Of a stretch of DNA of 64,000 nt, positions 55,240-63,241 are shown in pieces. A program made the translations under genes and the position numbers. Where the stretch lies: assembly GCA_016192435.1 (NCBI GenBank), contig JACPUD010000100.1:1-64000 (forward strand), read 5' to 3'. Position 1 is the first letter of the stretch, and each line of letters starts with the position of its first letter. A model generated the notes under the pieces. The model saw only the letters and a program-made list of their open reading frames with translations. It was not told where the DNA came from and ran no database searches. The DNA is from Rhodocyclales bacterium. GTDB taxonomy: Bacteria > Pseudomonadota > Gammaproteobacteria > Burkholderiales > Rhodocyclaceae.

Positions 55240-56139
55240 ATGGAACTGAATCTCAAGGCCGCTTTTTTTTGGCCAACAAAACGTACGATCGTTCGTTCTG
55301 TCAAGTTCTCGGCAGGGCTGTATTTGCAGCGCGCGGTTTTTCGCGTGTTGTGGCAAGTCTCCCCCCAGCGCGCCATCGCGCGGGCCATGCGCCTGATGCT
55401 GACGCCGCCGCGCCAAGCCTTTTCCGACGCCGAGCTGCTGACCCTGGAAGAAGCCAGCCTGCTGCCGGTACCGCTGATTTCGGGCCGCCTGATCGCCTGG
55501 CGCTGGGGTCGTGTCGCCGATCCGGCGGTCGTACTGGTGCATGGCTGGGGCGGGCGTGGCACCCAGTTGCGCGGTTTCATCGCGCCGTTGCTCAGACAGG
55601 GATTTTCGGTGGTGGCCTTCGATGCGCCGGGGCATGGCATGACTGGCGGCCGGGAATCGTCGCTGCCCCACATCCGGCAGGCACTCGACGCGGTGCTGGA
55701 TCATCTGGGAGCGGTGCACGCCATCATCGGCCATTCGGTCGGCGGCGCCGTGGCGGCGGGCGCTCTGGCGCGCCGCCCGGCGATTGGCAGTGCGGTGCTG
55801 ATCGCGCCCCCCGCCAGCCTCGCGGCATCTTCGCGTCGCATGGCCGAAAAGCTGGCCTGGCCTGAGCCGTTGCGCGCCGCGATGCAGCGCCGCATCGAGT
55901 ATCGCTTCGGCGTGGACTGGAGCGAGTTCGAGGCCGAACGCGTCACAGGCGAGCAGCCCATGCTGGTGATTCACGATCGAGAGGATCGCGAGGTGCCCTT
56001 CAGCGACGGTCGCCGTCATGTGCTCAACTGGCCCGGCGCCCGCCTGCAGGCGACCCGAGGCCTGGGGCATCGGCGCCTGCTCGAAGATCCGGCCGTGATC
56101 GAGGCGGCGGTCGATTTCATCTCCGGAGTCCGGTCGTGA
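55240..56139 (+). CDS. Alpha/beta hydrolase
   Basis: A 299-residue alpha/beta hydrolase. It has the oxyanion motif HGWGGRG (about residue 91), nucleophile Ser in IIGHSVGGAVAAG and His in GLGHRRLLEDP near the end. The start at 55240 is supported by a perfect AAGGAG five bases ahead. Codons 15-22 consist of a second, inverted copy of the tetR operator. Natural substrate unknown; pairing with the TetR suggests a lipid-like or aromatic ester inducer. Confidence 0.87.
   Translation: MELNLKAAFFWPTKRTIVRSVKFSAGLYLQRAVFRVLWQVSPQRAIARAMRLMLTPPRQAFSDAELLTLEEASLLPVPLISGRLIAWRWGRVADPAVVLVHGWGGRGTQLRGFIAPLLRQGFSVVAFDAPGHGMTGGRESSLPHIRQALDAVLDHLGAVHAIIGHSVGGAVAAGALARRPAIGSAVLIAPPASLAASSRRMAEKLAWPEPLRAAMQRRIEYRFGVDWSEFEAERVTGEQPMLVIHDREDREVPFSDGRRHVLNWPGARLQATRGLGHRRLLEDPAVIEAAVDFISGVRS
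55283..55304 (-). promoter_or_regulatory. Inverted second copy of the tetR -35/operator
   Basis: Read on the minus strand: TTGACA followed by GAACGAACGATCGT, the same as at 54597 apart from one missing base and the last few bases. It sits inside the hydrolase coding region, so the two operators flank the tetR gene as inverted repeats about 680 bases apart. Confidence 0.65.
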
Positions 56140-56816
56140 GCGCCCGCCAGCCCTGGGCCGTCGATTTCCTCGCGGCCCAAGTCAGGACCGCCGACGCCGG
56201 CGATTGCGAGCAGGTGGCCGATTTTCTCGCTGCGATGGACCGTGCCGGGCTTTACCAGCGCCACTTTTCCCATGGCGATGCACCCAACCTGGCACTGTTG
56301 CGGCGCCTCGAGGCCGTCGAGCAGCGCGATCGCGTCGCAGTGCTGGCAGTCGGCCGCGATGGCGCGGTGCTGGGTCACGGCGAGTATGTCGCGACGGACG
56401 GCAAGGCCGAGTTCGCGCTCATGGTCCTGCCCCAGCATCGCGCCCAGGGCATCGGCGGCGGCCTGCTGCAGGCCTTGCTGGAGATCGCCCTTGCCGTCGG
56501 CCAGAAAGAGATGCACGGCATCATCCAGGCCGGCAATACGCAAGCCTTGAAGCTGACGCTGAACCATGGCTTCCGCGTCATTCCCGGCGATGATCCGACG
56601 GCCGTGATAGTCTCGCGCCAACTGAGGCCGGCCACGCTTGCAGACCCGGCCGGCGCCGATTGCAACTCTGCCCCGTATTCGTTTCCGCCAATTCGCCATG
56701 ACCCTGACCGAACTCCGCTACATCGTCGCCCTGGCCCGGGAGCGCCACTTCGGGCGCGCGGCGGACAAATGCAATGTCTCGCAGCCGACGCTGTCGGTGG
56801 CGGTCAAGAAGCTTGA
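56136..56816 (+). CDS. GNAT-family acetyltransferase with run-on C-terminus
   Basis: A 226-residue protein starting at GTG, overlapping the hydrolase stop by four bases. The GNAT domain ends near residue 165 and includes the acetyl-CoA loop VLPQHRAQGIGGGLLQALLEIA and AGNTQALKLTLNHGF. The last 60 residues are low-complexity and run 119 bases into the oxyR gene in another frame, which suggests that a nearer stop codon was lost. Substrate unknown. Confidence 0.75.
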   Translation: MSARQPWAVDFLAAQVRTADAGDCEQVADFLAAMDRAGLYQRHFSHGDAPNLALLRRLEAVEQRDRVAVLAVGRDGAVLGHGEYVATDGKAEFALMVLPQHRAQGIGGGLLQALLEIALAVGQKEMHGIIQAGNTQALKLTLNHGFRVIPGDDPTAVIVSRQLRPATLADPAGADCNSAPYSFPPIRHDPDRTPLHRRPGPGAPLRARGGQMQCLAADAVGGGQEA

Positions 56817-57612
56817 GGACGAACTCGGCATCGCCTTGTTCGAACGCAGTTCCGGCGACGTTCGCGCGACGCCGATCGGCACCCAGGTGGTGGCCCAGGC
56901 CGAGCGCGTCCTGGCCGAAGCAGCGCGGGTGGCAGAGGTCGCCGCGAGTGGCAGGGACCCGCTGTGCGGACCCTTGCGTCTCGGCGTGATCTACACCATC
57001 GGCCCCTGGCTGCTGCCGGCGCTGGTGCCGCGCGTCAGGGAGCGTGCGCCGCAGATGCCGCTGTACATTGCCGAGGGCTACACCGAAAACCTGCTGGAAA
57101 GGCTCAAGTCTTCCGAGCTCGACGTGTTGGTGCTGGCGCTGCCGATCGAGGAACCCGGGCTGGTCGTCCAGCCGATTTATGAAGAGGATTTTCGCACCCT
57201 GGTGCCGGTCGCCCATCCCTGGGCCCGGCTCAAGTCCTTGCGCCCCGAGCAGTTGCTCGACGAACCACTGCTGATGCTGGGCGCCGGCAACTGCTTTCGC
57301 GATCAGGTGCTCGACCTCTGCGCCCGTGCCAGTCGCGGCGAGTCGCCGCAGGTGCTGGAAGGCAGCTCGCTGGAAACGATACGCCACATGGTCTCGTCCG
57401 GCGTCGGCGTGACGGTGATGCCGGCCAGCAGCGTCGATGGCATTCCCGCCGACGATCCGCTGCTGCGCGTCAAGCCCTTCGTCGATCCGACGCCGACGCG
57501 CCGCGTCGGTCTGGTCTGGCGCTCCAGCTTCCCGCGGCACAAGGCCATCGACGTGATTCGCCAGGCGCTGCTCGACTGCCGCTTGCCAGGCACTCACGCG
57601 ACGGCGCGATAG
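56698..57612 (+). CDS. oxyR: Hydrogen peroxide sensor-regulator OxyR
   Basis: A 304-residue LysR-type regulator. The N-terminal helix-turn-helix is GRAADKCNVSQPTLSVAVKKLE. The redox pair is present at the exact E. coli positions, Cys 199 and Cys 208, in GNCFRDQVLDLC. It should be oxidised by peroxide to activate defence genes. The rubrerythrin gene and two partners follow downstream on the same strand. Confidence 0.94.
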   Translation: MTLTELRYIVALARERHFGRAADKCNVSQPTLSVAVKKLEDELGIALFERSSGDVRATPIGTQVVAQAERVLAEAARVAEVAASGRDPLCGPLRLGVIYTIGPWLLPALVPRVRERAPQMPLYIAEGYTENLLERLKSSELDVLVLALPIEEPGLVVQPIYEEDFRTLVPVAHPWARLKSLRPEQLLDEPLLMLGAGNCFRDQVLDLCARASRGESPQVLEGSSLETIRHMVSSGVGVTVMPASSVDGIPADDPLLRVKPFVDPTPTRRVGLVWRSSFPRHKAIDVIRQALLDCRLPGTHATAR

Positions 57613-57759
57613 CTCGCGCCTATTGCGGCAGTCAAAAAATACAATTAGAACTTGTCGGGTTACTCGGCTAGAGTTTGCTCAGGTCCACGAGCTGATGTCT
57701 CAGTGACTTGGGGCCGTGCATGGACACGGCGCCTCCCATCCAACCAGAGGAGCAGAATT

Positions 57760-58179
57760 ATGGAACTCAAGGGATCCAAGACCGAAGGCAACCTGAAAGC
57801 CGCATTTGCCGGCGAATCCCAGGCCAACCGGCGTTACCTGTATTTCGCGAACAAGGCCGACATCGAAGGCTACAACGATGTGTCCGCCGTGTTCCGCTCC
57901 ACCGCCGAAGGCGAGACCGGCCATGCCCATGGCCACCTCGAATATCTCGAAACCTGCGGCGACCCGGCCACCGGCCTGCCTTTCGGCGAAACCGCCGCCA
58001 ACCTGAAAACCGCGATTGCCGGCGAGACGCACGAGTACACCGACATGTACCCGGGCATGGCCAAGACCGCTCGCGACGAAGGCTTCGACGAAGTCGCCGA
58101 CTGGTTCGAGACGCTGGCCAAGGCCGAGCGCTCGCATGCCAACAAGTTCCAAAGGACGCTGGACAGCCTGAACGGCTGA
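57760..58179 (+). CDS. Rubrerythrin (without rubredoxin domain)
   Basis: A 139-residue di-iron peroxidase. Two E-x-x-H helices are visible, [13 protein letters not shown] and [11 protein letters not shown], with the other carboxylates in [14 protein letters not shown] and [13 protein letters not shown]. The rubredoxin domain of classical rubrerythrin is absent; a free rubredoxin (62860) is available in the window. A strong AGAGGAGC site precedes the ATG. First gene of a set downstream of oxyR. Confidence 0.92.
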   Translation: MELKGSKTEGNLKAAFAGESQANRRYLYFANKADIEGYNDVSAVFRSTAEGETGHAHGHLEYLETCGDPATGLPFGETAANLKTAIAGETHEYTDMYPGMAKTARDEGFDEVADWFETLAKAERSHANKFQRTLDSLNG

Positions 58180-58213
58180 TAAAACCCTGCGGACGGCACG
58201 CGGCCAGCCCGCG

Positions 58214-58236
58214 CGCCGTACCGCCAGCGCCTATTT
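58214..58236 (-). repeat. Dispersed two-part repeat, copy L
   Basis: Minus strand AAAATAGGCGCTGGC, GGT, ACGGCG. Intergenic between the rubrerythrin and Fe-S protein genes; two to three changes in the first block. Confidence 0.75.
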
Positions 58237-58285
58237 TCACCCCCGCCCCAACACCCTTCCATCAGCAGCCAGCCCTGAGGACGCC

Positions 58286-59620
58286 ATGCGCGAAGGCAAC
58301 CTGGAAGCACCGACCCGACATCCGATAGCCTGGAAGGAACCCGAGTTCTACGACGAGGCGGCCTGCGAGAAGGAACTCGGCCGCATCTTCGACATCTGCC
58401 ACGGTTGCCGCCGCTGCGTCTCGCTGTGCAATGCCTTTCCGACCCTGTTCGACCTGATCGACGCGGCGGGCGACGCCGAAACCGCCGGCGTGCCCAAACA
58501 GGAATTCTGGAAGGTTGTCGACCAGTGCTATCTGTGCGACGTCTGCTACATGACCAAGTGTCCCTATGTGCCGCCGCACGCCTGGAACCTGGATTTCCCG
58601 CACACCATGCTGCGCGCCAAGGCCATCCAGTACAAGACGGGCAAGATGAAGTTCCGCGACAAGCTGCTGACCTCGACCGAACTGGTCGGCACTCTGTCCT
58701 CGATTCCGGTGGTGGTTCATTTCGTCAACGCCGCCAACAGGAACGGTCCGGCGCGCGCCGTGCTGCAAAAAGTGCTCGGGGTGCAGAAGCAGCGCCAGTT
58801 GCCGGAGTTCGCCAGCGCCAACTTCCGCGCCAACGCATCGGTCAGCCACAACCATCCGGTACGCGAGGGTGAGCGCTCACCCGGGAAAGTCGCGGTGTTT
58901 TCCACCTGCTACGTCAATTACAACGAGCCGGGCTTGGGCCACGATCTGCTCAAGCTGCTCGAACACAACGAGATTCCCTACGTGCTGGTACAGGGCGAAA
59001 CCTGCTGCGGCATGCCCAAGCTGGAGCTGGGCGACCTCGAAACCGTGGAGAAGTACAAGGAGCGCAACATCCCGCGCCTCTACGACCTGGCCCAGGCCGG
59101 CTACGCCATCGTGACCCCGGTGCCCTCCTGCACGCTGATGTTCAAGGCCGAGCTGCCGCTGCTGTTCGCCGAAGACGCGCGCTGCAAGGCGGTGTCGGAC
59201 GCGATGTACGACCCGTTCGAGTACTTCGTGCTGCGCCACAAGGACGGCCTGCTCAAGACCGACTTCAAGGTGCCGCTGGGCCGCGTGTCCTACCACATCC
59301 CCTGCCATTCCCGCGTGCAGAACGTCGGCCGCAAGACCGAGGAAATGCTCAAGCTGACGGGTGCCACGGTGAATACCGTGGAGCGCTGCGCAGGCCACGA
59401 CGGCACCTGGGGCGTCAAGGAAGAGTATTACGCGCTGTCGATGAAAATCGGCAAGCCGGTGTTCAAGGCCATGGCCAGGGACGAGCCGGACTACGTCAGT
59501 TCCGACTGCGCCATCGCCGGACGCCACATCCTGCAGGGCATGAACGAGGCCGGCGCTACCGGCAGGAAGGAAAAGCAGCATCCGCTGACCCTGCTGCGCA
59601 TCGCGTATGGACTCAAATGA
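58286..59620 (+). CDS. Fe-S protein with CCG domains (heterodisulfide-reductase-like)
   Basis: A 444-residue protein. N-terminal ferredoxin-like clusters are [11 protein letters not shown] and [13 protein letters not shown]. The later part has two CCG-type segments ([13 protein letters not shown] and [11 protein letters not shown], the second lacking the double Cys). It is related to glycolate oxidase GlcF and heterodisulfide-reductase HdrB-type subunits. Genes of this kind lie between rubrerythrin and DUF3501 genes in many proteobacteria and may feed electrons to the peroxidase; this is inferred from context. It contains one half copy of the repeat (58811-58824). Confidence 0.85.
   Translation: MREGNLEAPTRHPIAWKEPEFYDEAACEKELGRIFDICHGCRRCVSLCNAFPTLFDLIDAAGDAETAGVPKQEFWKVVDQCYLCDVCYMTKCPYVPPHAWNLDFPHTMLRAKAIQYKTGKMKFRDKLLTSTELVGTLSSIPVVVHFVNAANRNGPARAVLQKVLGVQKQRQLPEFASANFRANASVSHNHPVREGERSPGKVAVFSTCYVNYNEPGLGHDLLKLLEHNEIPYVLVQGETCCGMPKLELGDLETVEKYKERNIPRLYDLAQAGYAIVTPVPSCTLMFKAELPLLFAEDARCKAVSDAMYDPFEYFVLRHKDGLLKTDFKVPLGRVSYHIPCHSRVQNVGRKTEEMLKLTGATVNTVERCAGHDGTWGVKEEYYALSMKIGKPVFKAMARDEPDYVSSDCAIAGRHILQGMNEAGATGRKEKQHPLTLLRIAYGLK
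58811..58824 (-). repeat. Dispersed repeat, half copy N
   Basis: AAGTTGGCGCTGGC is intact on the minus strand within the Fe-S protein gene; the second block is absent. It may be a decayed copy or chance. Confidence 0.45.
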
Positions 59621-59687
59621 GGGGCTCGACTAATCCCGCCAGGGGATACCGTCTTCGCGTCCCGCGGAGACATAATTGGAAAGCGCA

Positions 59688-60281
59688 ATGACCATCACCT
59701 GCCGCATTACACGAGATAGCCTGCTGACCCTCGAAGCCTATGCCAAGGCCCGCCCCGCGATGCGCGAGCAGGTCATGGCGCAGAAGAAGCTGCGCCGCGT
59801 CAAGCTCGGCGAGCACATCCTGCTGATTTTCGAGAACGAACTGCTGATCCGCTACCAGATCCAGGAAATGCTGCGCGTCGAGAAGATCTTCGAGGAAGAC
59901 GGCATCCGGCACGAGCTGGAATCCTACGTGCCGCTGGTGCCGACCGGCAGCAACTTCAAGGTCACGATGCAGATCGAGTACGCCGACGAGCAGCAGCGTC
60001 ACGAGATGCTGGGCAAGCTCAAGGGCGTCGAGGACCGCGTCTGGGTCCGCGTAGCCGGCTTCGACCCGGTGTTCGCCATCGCCGACGAAGACCTGGAGCG
60101 CGAAAACGAGCAAAAGACCTCGGCCGTGCATTTCCTGCGCTTCGAACTCTCGGCCGCCATGGTGGCCGCCATCAAGGGCGGCGCGGCACTGGCGGTGGGG
60201 GTCGATCACCCCCATTACACGGCATCGAGCGGCCCCCTGGCGGAACCGGTGCGCGCCTCGCTGGCTGCCGATTTGACCTGA
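59688..60281 (+). CDS. DUF3501 family protein
   Basis: A 197-residue protein of the DUF3501 family, with HILLIFENELLIRYQIQEMLR and VDHPHYTASSGPLAEPVRA near the end. Function unknown, but it regularly accompanies rubrerythrin and the Fe-S/CCG protein, so a role in peroxide defence or iron handling is likely. ATG at 59688 was preferred to a TTG four codons upstream. Confidence 0.85.
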   Translation: MTITCRITRDSLLTLEAYAKARPAMREQVMAQKKLRRVKLGEHILLIFENELLIRYQIQEMLRVEKIFEEDGIRHELESYVPLVPTGSNFKVTMQIEYADEQQRHEMLGKLKGVEDRVWVRVAGFDPVFAIADEDLERENEQKTSAVHFLRFELSAAMVAAIKGGAALAVGVDHPHYTASSGPLAEPVRASLAADLT

Positions 60282-60293
60282 TGTTGTCCCGGG

Positions 60294-60307
60294 TTGACGC
60301 GGATCAG
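60294..60307. promoter_or_regulatory. FNR/Anr-like box upstream of ubiU
   Basis: TTGACGCGGATCAG fits the FNR consensus TTGAT-N4-ATCAA at eight of ten positions. It lies about 54 bases before the ubiU ATG, in the only gap before that gene. Confidence 0.45.
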
Positions 60308-60360
60308 TTGATTTTTCCCGCCGCTCAACTACACTGCCCGCCTGCTTTTAGGGGTGTTAC

Positions 60361-61368
60361 ATGGCGGCAAAACCTCAACTCGTGTGTCCGGCCGGCAGTC
60401 TCGCGGCGCTCAAGGCGGCCGTCGATAACGGTGCCGACGACGTCTATCTGGGCTTTCGCAACGACACCAACGCGCGCAACTTCGCCGGGCTGAACTTCGA
60501 CGAGAAAAGCCTGGCCGAAGGCATACGCTATGCCCACCAGCGTGGGCGCAAGGTACTGGCGGCGATCAACACCTACGCCCAGGCCGGGCGCTTCGCCGAC
60601 TGGACGGCTTCGGTGGACAAGGCCGCGACGCTGGGCATCGACGCGGTGATCATCGCCGACCCGGCGGTGCTCGACTATGCGGCGCAGACCTACCCCAACA
60701 TGCGCCGTCACCTCTCGGTGCAGGCCTCGGCCACCAGTTACGAGGCCATCAATTTCTGCCGCGAGAAGTTCGGCATCCAGCGCGCCGTGCTGCCGCGCGT
60801 GCTGACCCTGGCCCAGGTCGAGAACGTGATCCGCCACACCGAGGTCGAGATCGAGGTGTTCGGTTTCGGCAGCCTCTGCGTGATGAACGAGGGCCGCTGC
60901 TGGCTGTCGTCCTACGCCACGGGCGAGTCGCCCAACACGGTCGGCGCCTGCTCGCCGGCCAAGTTCGTGCAGTGGGAAAAGAAGCCGAACGAGATGGACG
61001 TGCGCTTGAACGGCATCCTCATCGATCGCTACGGCAACGACGAGAACGCCGGCTACCCGACCATCTGCAAGGGCCGCTTCGAAGTCGCAGGCGAGACCTA
61101 CTACGCGATGGAAGAGCCGGCCAGCCTCAACGTGCTGGAAATGCTGCCCGAGATCATCCGCATCGGCGTCGCCGCGATCAAGGTCGAAGGCCGCCAGCGC
61201 AGCCCGACTTATGTCGCGCAGGTGACGCGCAACCTGCGCCAGGCGATTGACGCCGCCGCGGCTGCGCCCGAAAAGTTCGCCGTCAAGCCGGCCTGGATGG
61301 CCGAGCTGGGCAAGGTCGCCGAAGGCTCGCAAGTAACGCTCGGCGCCTATAACAGGCCGTGGCGCTGA
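60361..61368 (+). CDS. ubiU: UbiU, oxygen-independent ubiquinone hydroxylation (U32 family)
   Basis: A 335-residue U32-type protein. It opens [25 protein letters not shown] and has the conserved Cys set in [25 protein letters not shown] and ICKGRFEV that carries a [4Fe-4S] cluster. With UbiV it hydroxylates ubiquinone precursors without oxygen. Its stop overlaps the ubiV start (TGATG). Confidence 0.93.
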   Translation: MAAKPQLVCPAGSLAALKAAVDNGADDVYLGFRNDTNARNFAGLNFDEKSLAEGIRYAHQRGRKVLAAINTYAQAGRFADWTASVDKAATLGIDAVIIADPAVLDYAAQTYPNMRRHLSVQASATSYEAINFCREKFGIQRAVLPRVLTLAQVENVIRHTEVEIEVFGFGSLCVMNEGRCWLSSYATGESPNTVGACSPAKFVQWEKKPNEMDVRLNGILIDRYGNDENAGYPTICKGRFEVAGETYYAMEEPASLNVLEMLPEIIRIGVAAIKVEGRQRSPTYVAQVTRNLRQAIDAAAAAPEKFAVKPAWMAELGKVAEGSQVTLGAYNRPWR

Positions 61369-62249
61369 TGCAGATCACGCTCGGTCCCCTGCTGTTCTTC
61401 TGGCCCAAGGCCGAGGTCATGGAGTTCTATGCCCAGGCTGCGCAGCATCCGGCAATCGACCGCATTTACCTCGGCGAAGCGGTCTGCTCGCGCCGCCAGC
61501 AGTTGCGCACGGCGGACTGGATCGGCCTGGCGAAGGATCTGCGCGAGGCCGGCAAGGAAGTCGTGCTCACGGCGCAGGCGCTGCTCGAATCGGAAAGCGA
61601 TCTCAAGGCCATGCGCCGCCTGATGGCCGATGCCGGCGGCCTGGTCGAGGCCAACGACCTCGGCGCGGTGAAAATGGCGCAGGACCAGGGCCTTGGCATC
61701 GTCGCCGGGCCCCATCTCAATATCTACAACGAGCGCACGCTGGCCTTCTTTGCCGCTCAGGGCGTCCAGCGCTGGCTGCCGCCGCTGGAAGTGTCCGGCA
61801 GCGTGATCGAGACCCTGCACCAGAGTCGTCCGGCCGGCATGGAAACCGAGGTGTTCGCCTTCGGCAAGCTGCCGCTGGCCTTCTCGGCACGCTGCTTCAC
61901 GGCGCGCCATTACGGCCTCAACAAGGACGATTGCCAGTTCAAGTGCCTCGACCATCCCGAAGGCATGCTGGTCGATACCCGCGAAGGGCAGCACTTTTTG
62001 ACCCTCAACGGGATCCAGACCATGTCGGCGCAGACCTATAGCCTGCTGGCGCAGATGCCTGAGCTGCTGGCGCAGGGCATCGACGCTGTGCGCATCAGCC
62101 CGCAGCCGGCACATACTTTCGATATTCTCGATGCCTTCGATCAGGCCCGCCACGGGCAGCCGGCCGCCGATCAGGCAAGCTGGGCGCCCGCGGGTCTGGT
62201 CAACGGTTTCTGGTTCGGTCGTGCCGGCACCGCGCACCAGTCCGCCTGA
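61368..62249 (+). CDS. ubiV: UbiV, oxygen-independent ubiquinone hydroxylation (U32 family)
   Basis: A 293-residue partner of UbiU. It starts [21 protein letters not shown] and has the cluster Cys residues in [21 protein letters not shown]. It ends with FWFGRAG. Translation is coupled to ubiU by a one-base overlap. Confidence 0.93.
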   Translation: MQITLGPLLFFWPKAEVMEFYAQAAQHPAIDRIYLGEAVCSRRQQLRTADWIGLAKDLREAGKEVVLTAQALLESESDLKAMRRLMADAGGLVEANDLGAVKMAQDQGLGIVAGPHLNIYNERTLAFFAAQGVQRWLPPLEVSGSVIETLHQSRPAGMETEVFAFGKLPLAFSARCFTARHYGLNKDDCQFKCLDHPEGMLVDTREGQHFLTLNGIQTMSAQTYSLLAQMPELLAQGIDAVRISPQPAHTFDILDAFDQARHGQPAADQASWAPAGLVNGFWFGRAGTAHQSA

Positions 62250-62271
62250 AGCGAAGTTCAAAGGAGTCCCG

Positions 62272-62745
62272 ATGGCCAATGCCTTGAAACTTCCAACGAT
62301 TCCGCCTTTCACCCTGCCGTCCCTGGTGGCCCGGCTCGGCGCGCGCCTGCCGCAATGGCCGCACTCGATGAATCTGGCGCTGGCGCTGAATGCGGCGAAG
62401 AAACTGGGTGTGCTGCCGGAAGACACACTGCAGCAGATCGAGGGCCGCAGTTTCCGCGTCACGGTGCTCGACACCGGCATGGTGGCCGACTTCACCTACC
62501 GCCAGGGCAGTTTCCGTCCGATTTACATGGCTTCCGGCCAGCCCGACCTGCACTTCACGGCGCGGCTTTCGGCTTTTCTGCAGATGGTCAGCCGGCAGGA
62601 AGATCCCGATACCCTGTTCTTCAATCGCAGCCTGAGCATCGAGGGCGACACCGAGCTCGGCCTGCGGGTCAAGAACATGCTCGACGCCCTGGAATGGCCG
62701 CGCTTGTCCTGGCAGGGCCTGCGCCCGACCTTTCTCAAGAGCTGA
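62272..62745 (+). CDS. ubiT: UbiT, SCP2-domain accessory of anaerobic ubiquinone synthesis
   Basis: A 157-residue SCP2 lipid-binding protein. It holds FRVTVLDTGMVADFTYRQG and LFFNRSLSIEGDTELGLRVK, characteristic of UbiT, which binds ubiquinone intermediates. AAGGAGTCCCG precedes the ATG. Third gene of the ubiUVT set. Confidence 0.92.
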   Translation: MANALKLPTIPPFTLPSLVARLGARLPQWPHSMNLALALNAAKKLGVLPEDTLQQIEGRSFRVTVLDTGMVADFTYRQGSFRPIYMASGQPDLHFTARLSAFLQMVSRQEDPDTLFFNRSLSIEGDTELGLRVKNMLDALEWPRLSWQGLRPTFLKS

Positions 62746-62799
62746 TCCGCGCAGCGGAGCGCAATAGCCGGTCGCTATCGATCGGATTGAAATATCTCA

Positions 62800-62836
62800 T
62801 TGGATCGGCGTGCCGGAAGCCCCTAATATGGGCTTC
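62800..62836 (+). promoter_or_regulatory. Likely promoter and hairpin of the rubredoxin gene
   Basis: TTGGAT, an 18-base spacer and TAATAT (62824-62829) resemble a sigma70 promoter. The -10 lies in the loop of a 7-bp inverted repeat, GAAGCCC / GGGCTTC (62816-62836). Confidence 0.5.
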
Positions 62837-62859
62837 CCCTAACCCCAACCAGAGAAAAA

Positions 62860-63024
62860 ATGAAGACGTGGCAATGTGTTGTTTGCGGCTGGGTCTATGA
62901 CGAAGCCGCCGGTGACGCCGACCATGGTCTCGCTCCCGGCACCCGCTGGGCCGATGTTCCAGACAGCTTCGTCTGCCCCGAGTGCGGGGTGGCGAAGCAC
63001 GAATTCGTCATGATGGAGTTCTGA
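62860..63024 (+). CDS. Rubredoxin
   Basis: A 54-residue rubredoxin, complete. One iron is bound by CVVCGWVYDE and CPECGVAK, with the typical W-x-D-V-P-D-S-F between. It carries electrons at low potential; in this window the rubrerythrin lacking its own rubredoxin domain is a natural partner. The ATG follows an AGAGAAAAA stretch. Repeat copy M follows its stop by six bases. Confidence 0.95.
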   Translation: MKTWQCVVCGWVYDEAAGDADHGLAPGTRWADVPDSFVCPECGVAKHEFVMMEF

Positions 63025-63029
63025 GGCCG

Positions 63030-63053
63030 GAAGTCGGCGCTGGCAGGACGGCG
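63030..63053 (+). repeat. Dispersed two-part repeat, copy M
   Basis: Plus strand GAAGTCGGCGCTGGC, AGG, ACGGCG. Immediately downstream of the rubredoxin stop. Confidence 0.82.
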
Positions 63054-63241
63054 AAGTAATTCACGTTCCTGCAGGTCGGCTGTGTTACAGTCCGCCCCGC
63101 TTCACCTCCTCAGCGACCGCGCCCCAGTCTGCCGGTCGTGCCTGAATGGCGACACCAAGTCGCATCGAAGGTTACACCCCATAGAAGTTCCGCCCAGATT
63201 GGCCTGCAACATTGCGGGGGTCGGCTTCAGAGGTATTCAAC

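Noticed and set aside
56250-56270. Possible further repeat copy inside the GNAT gene
   Set aside because: One base is missing in the first block and the second block is unrelated; not distinguishable from chance.
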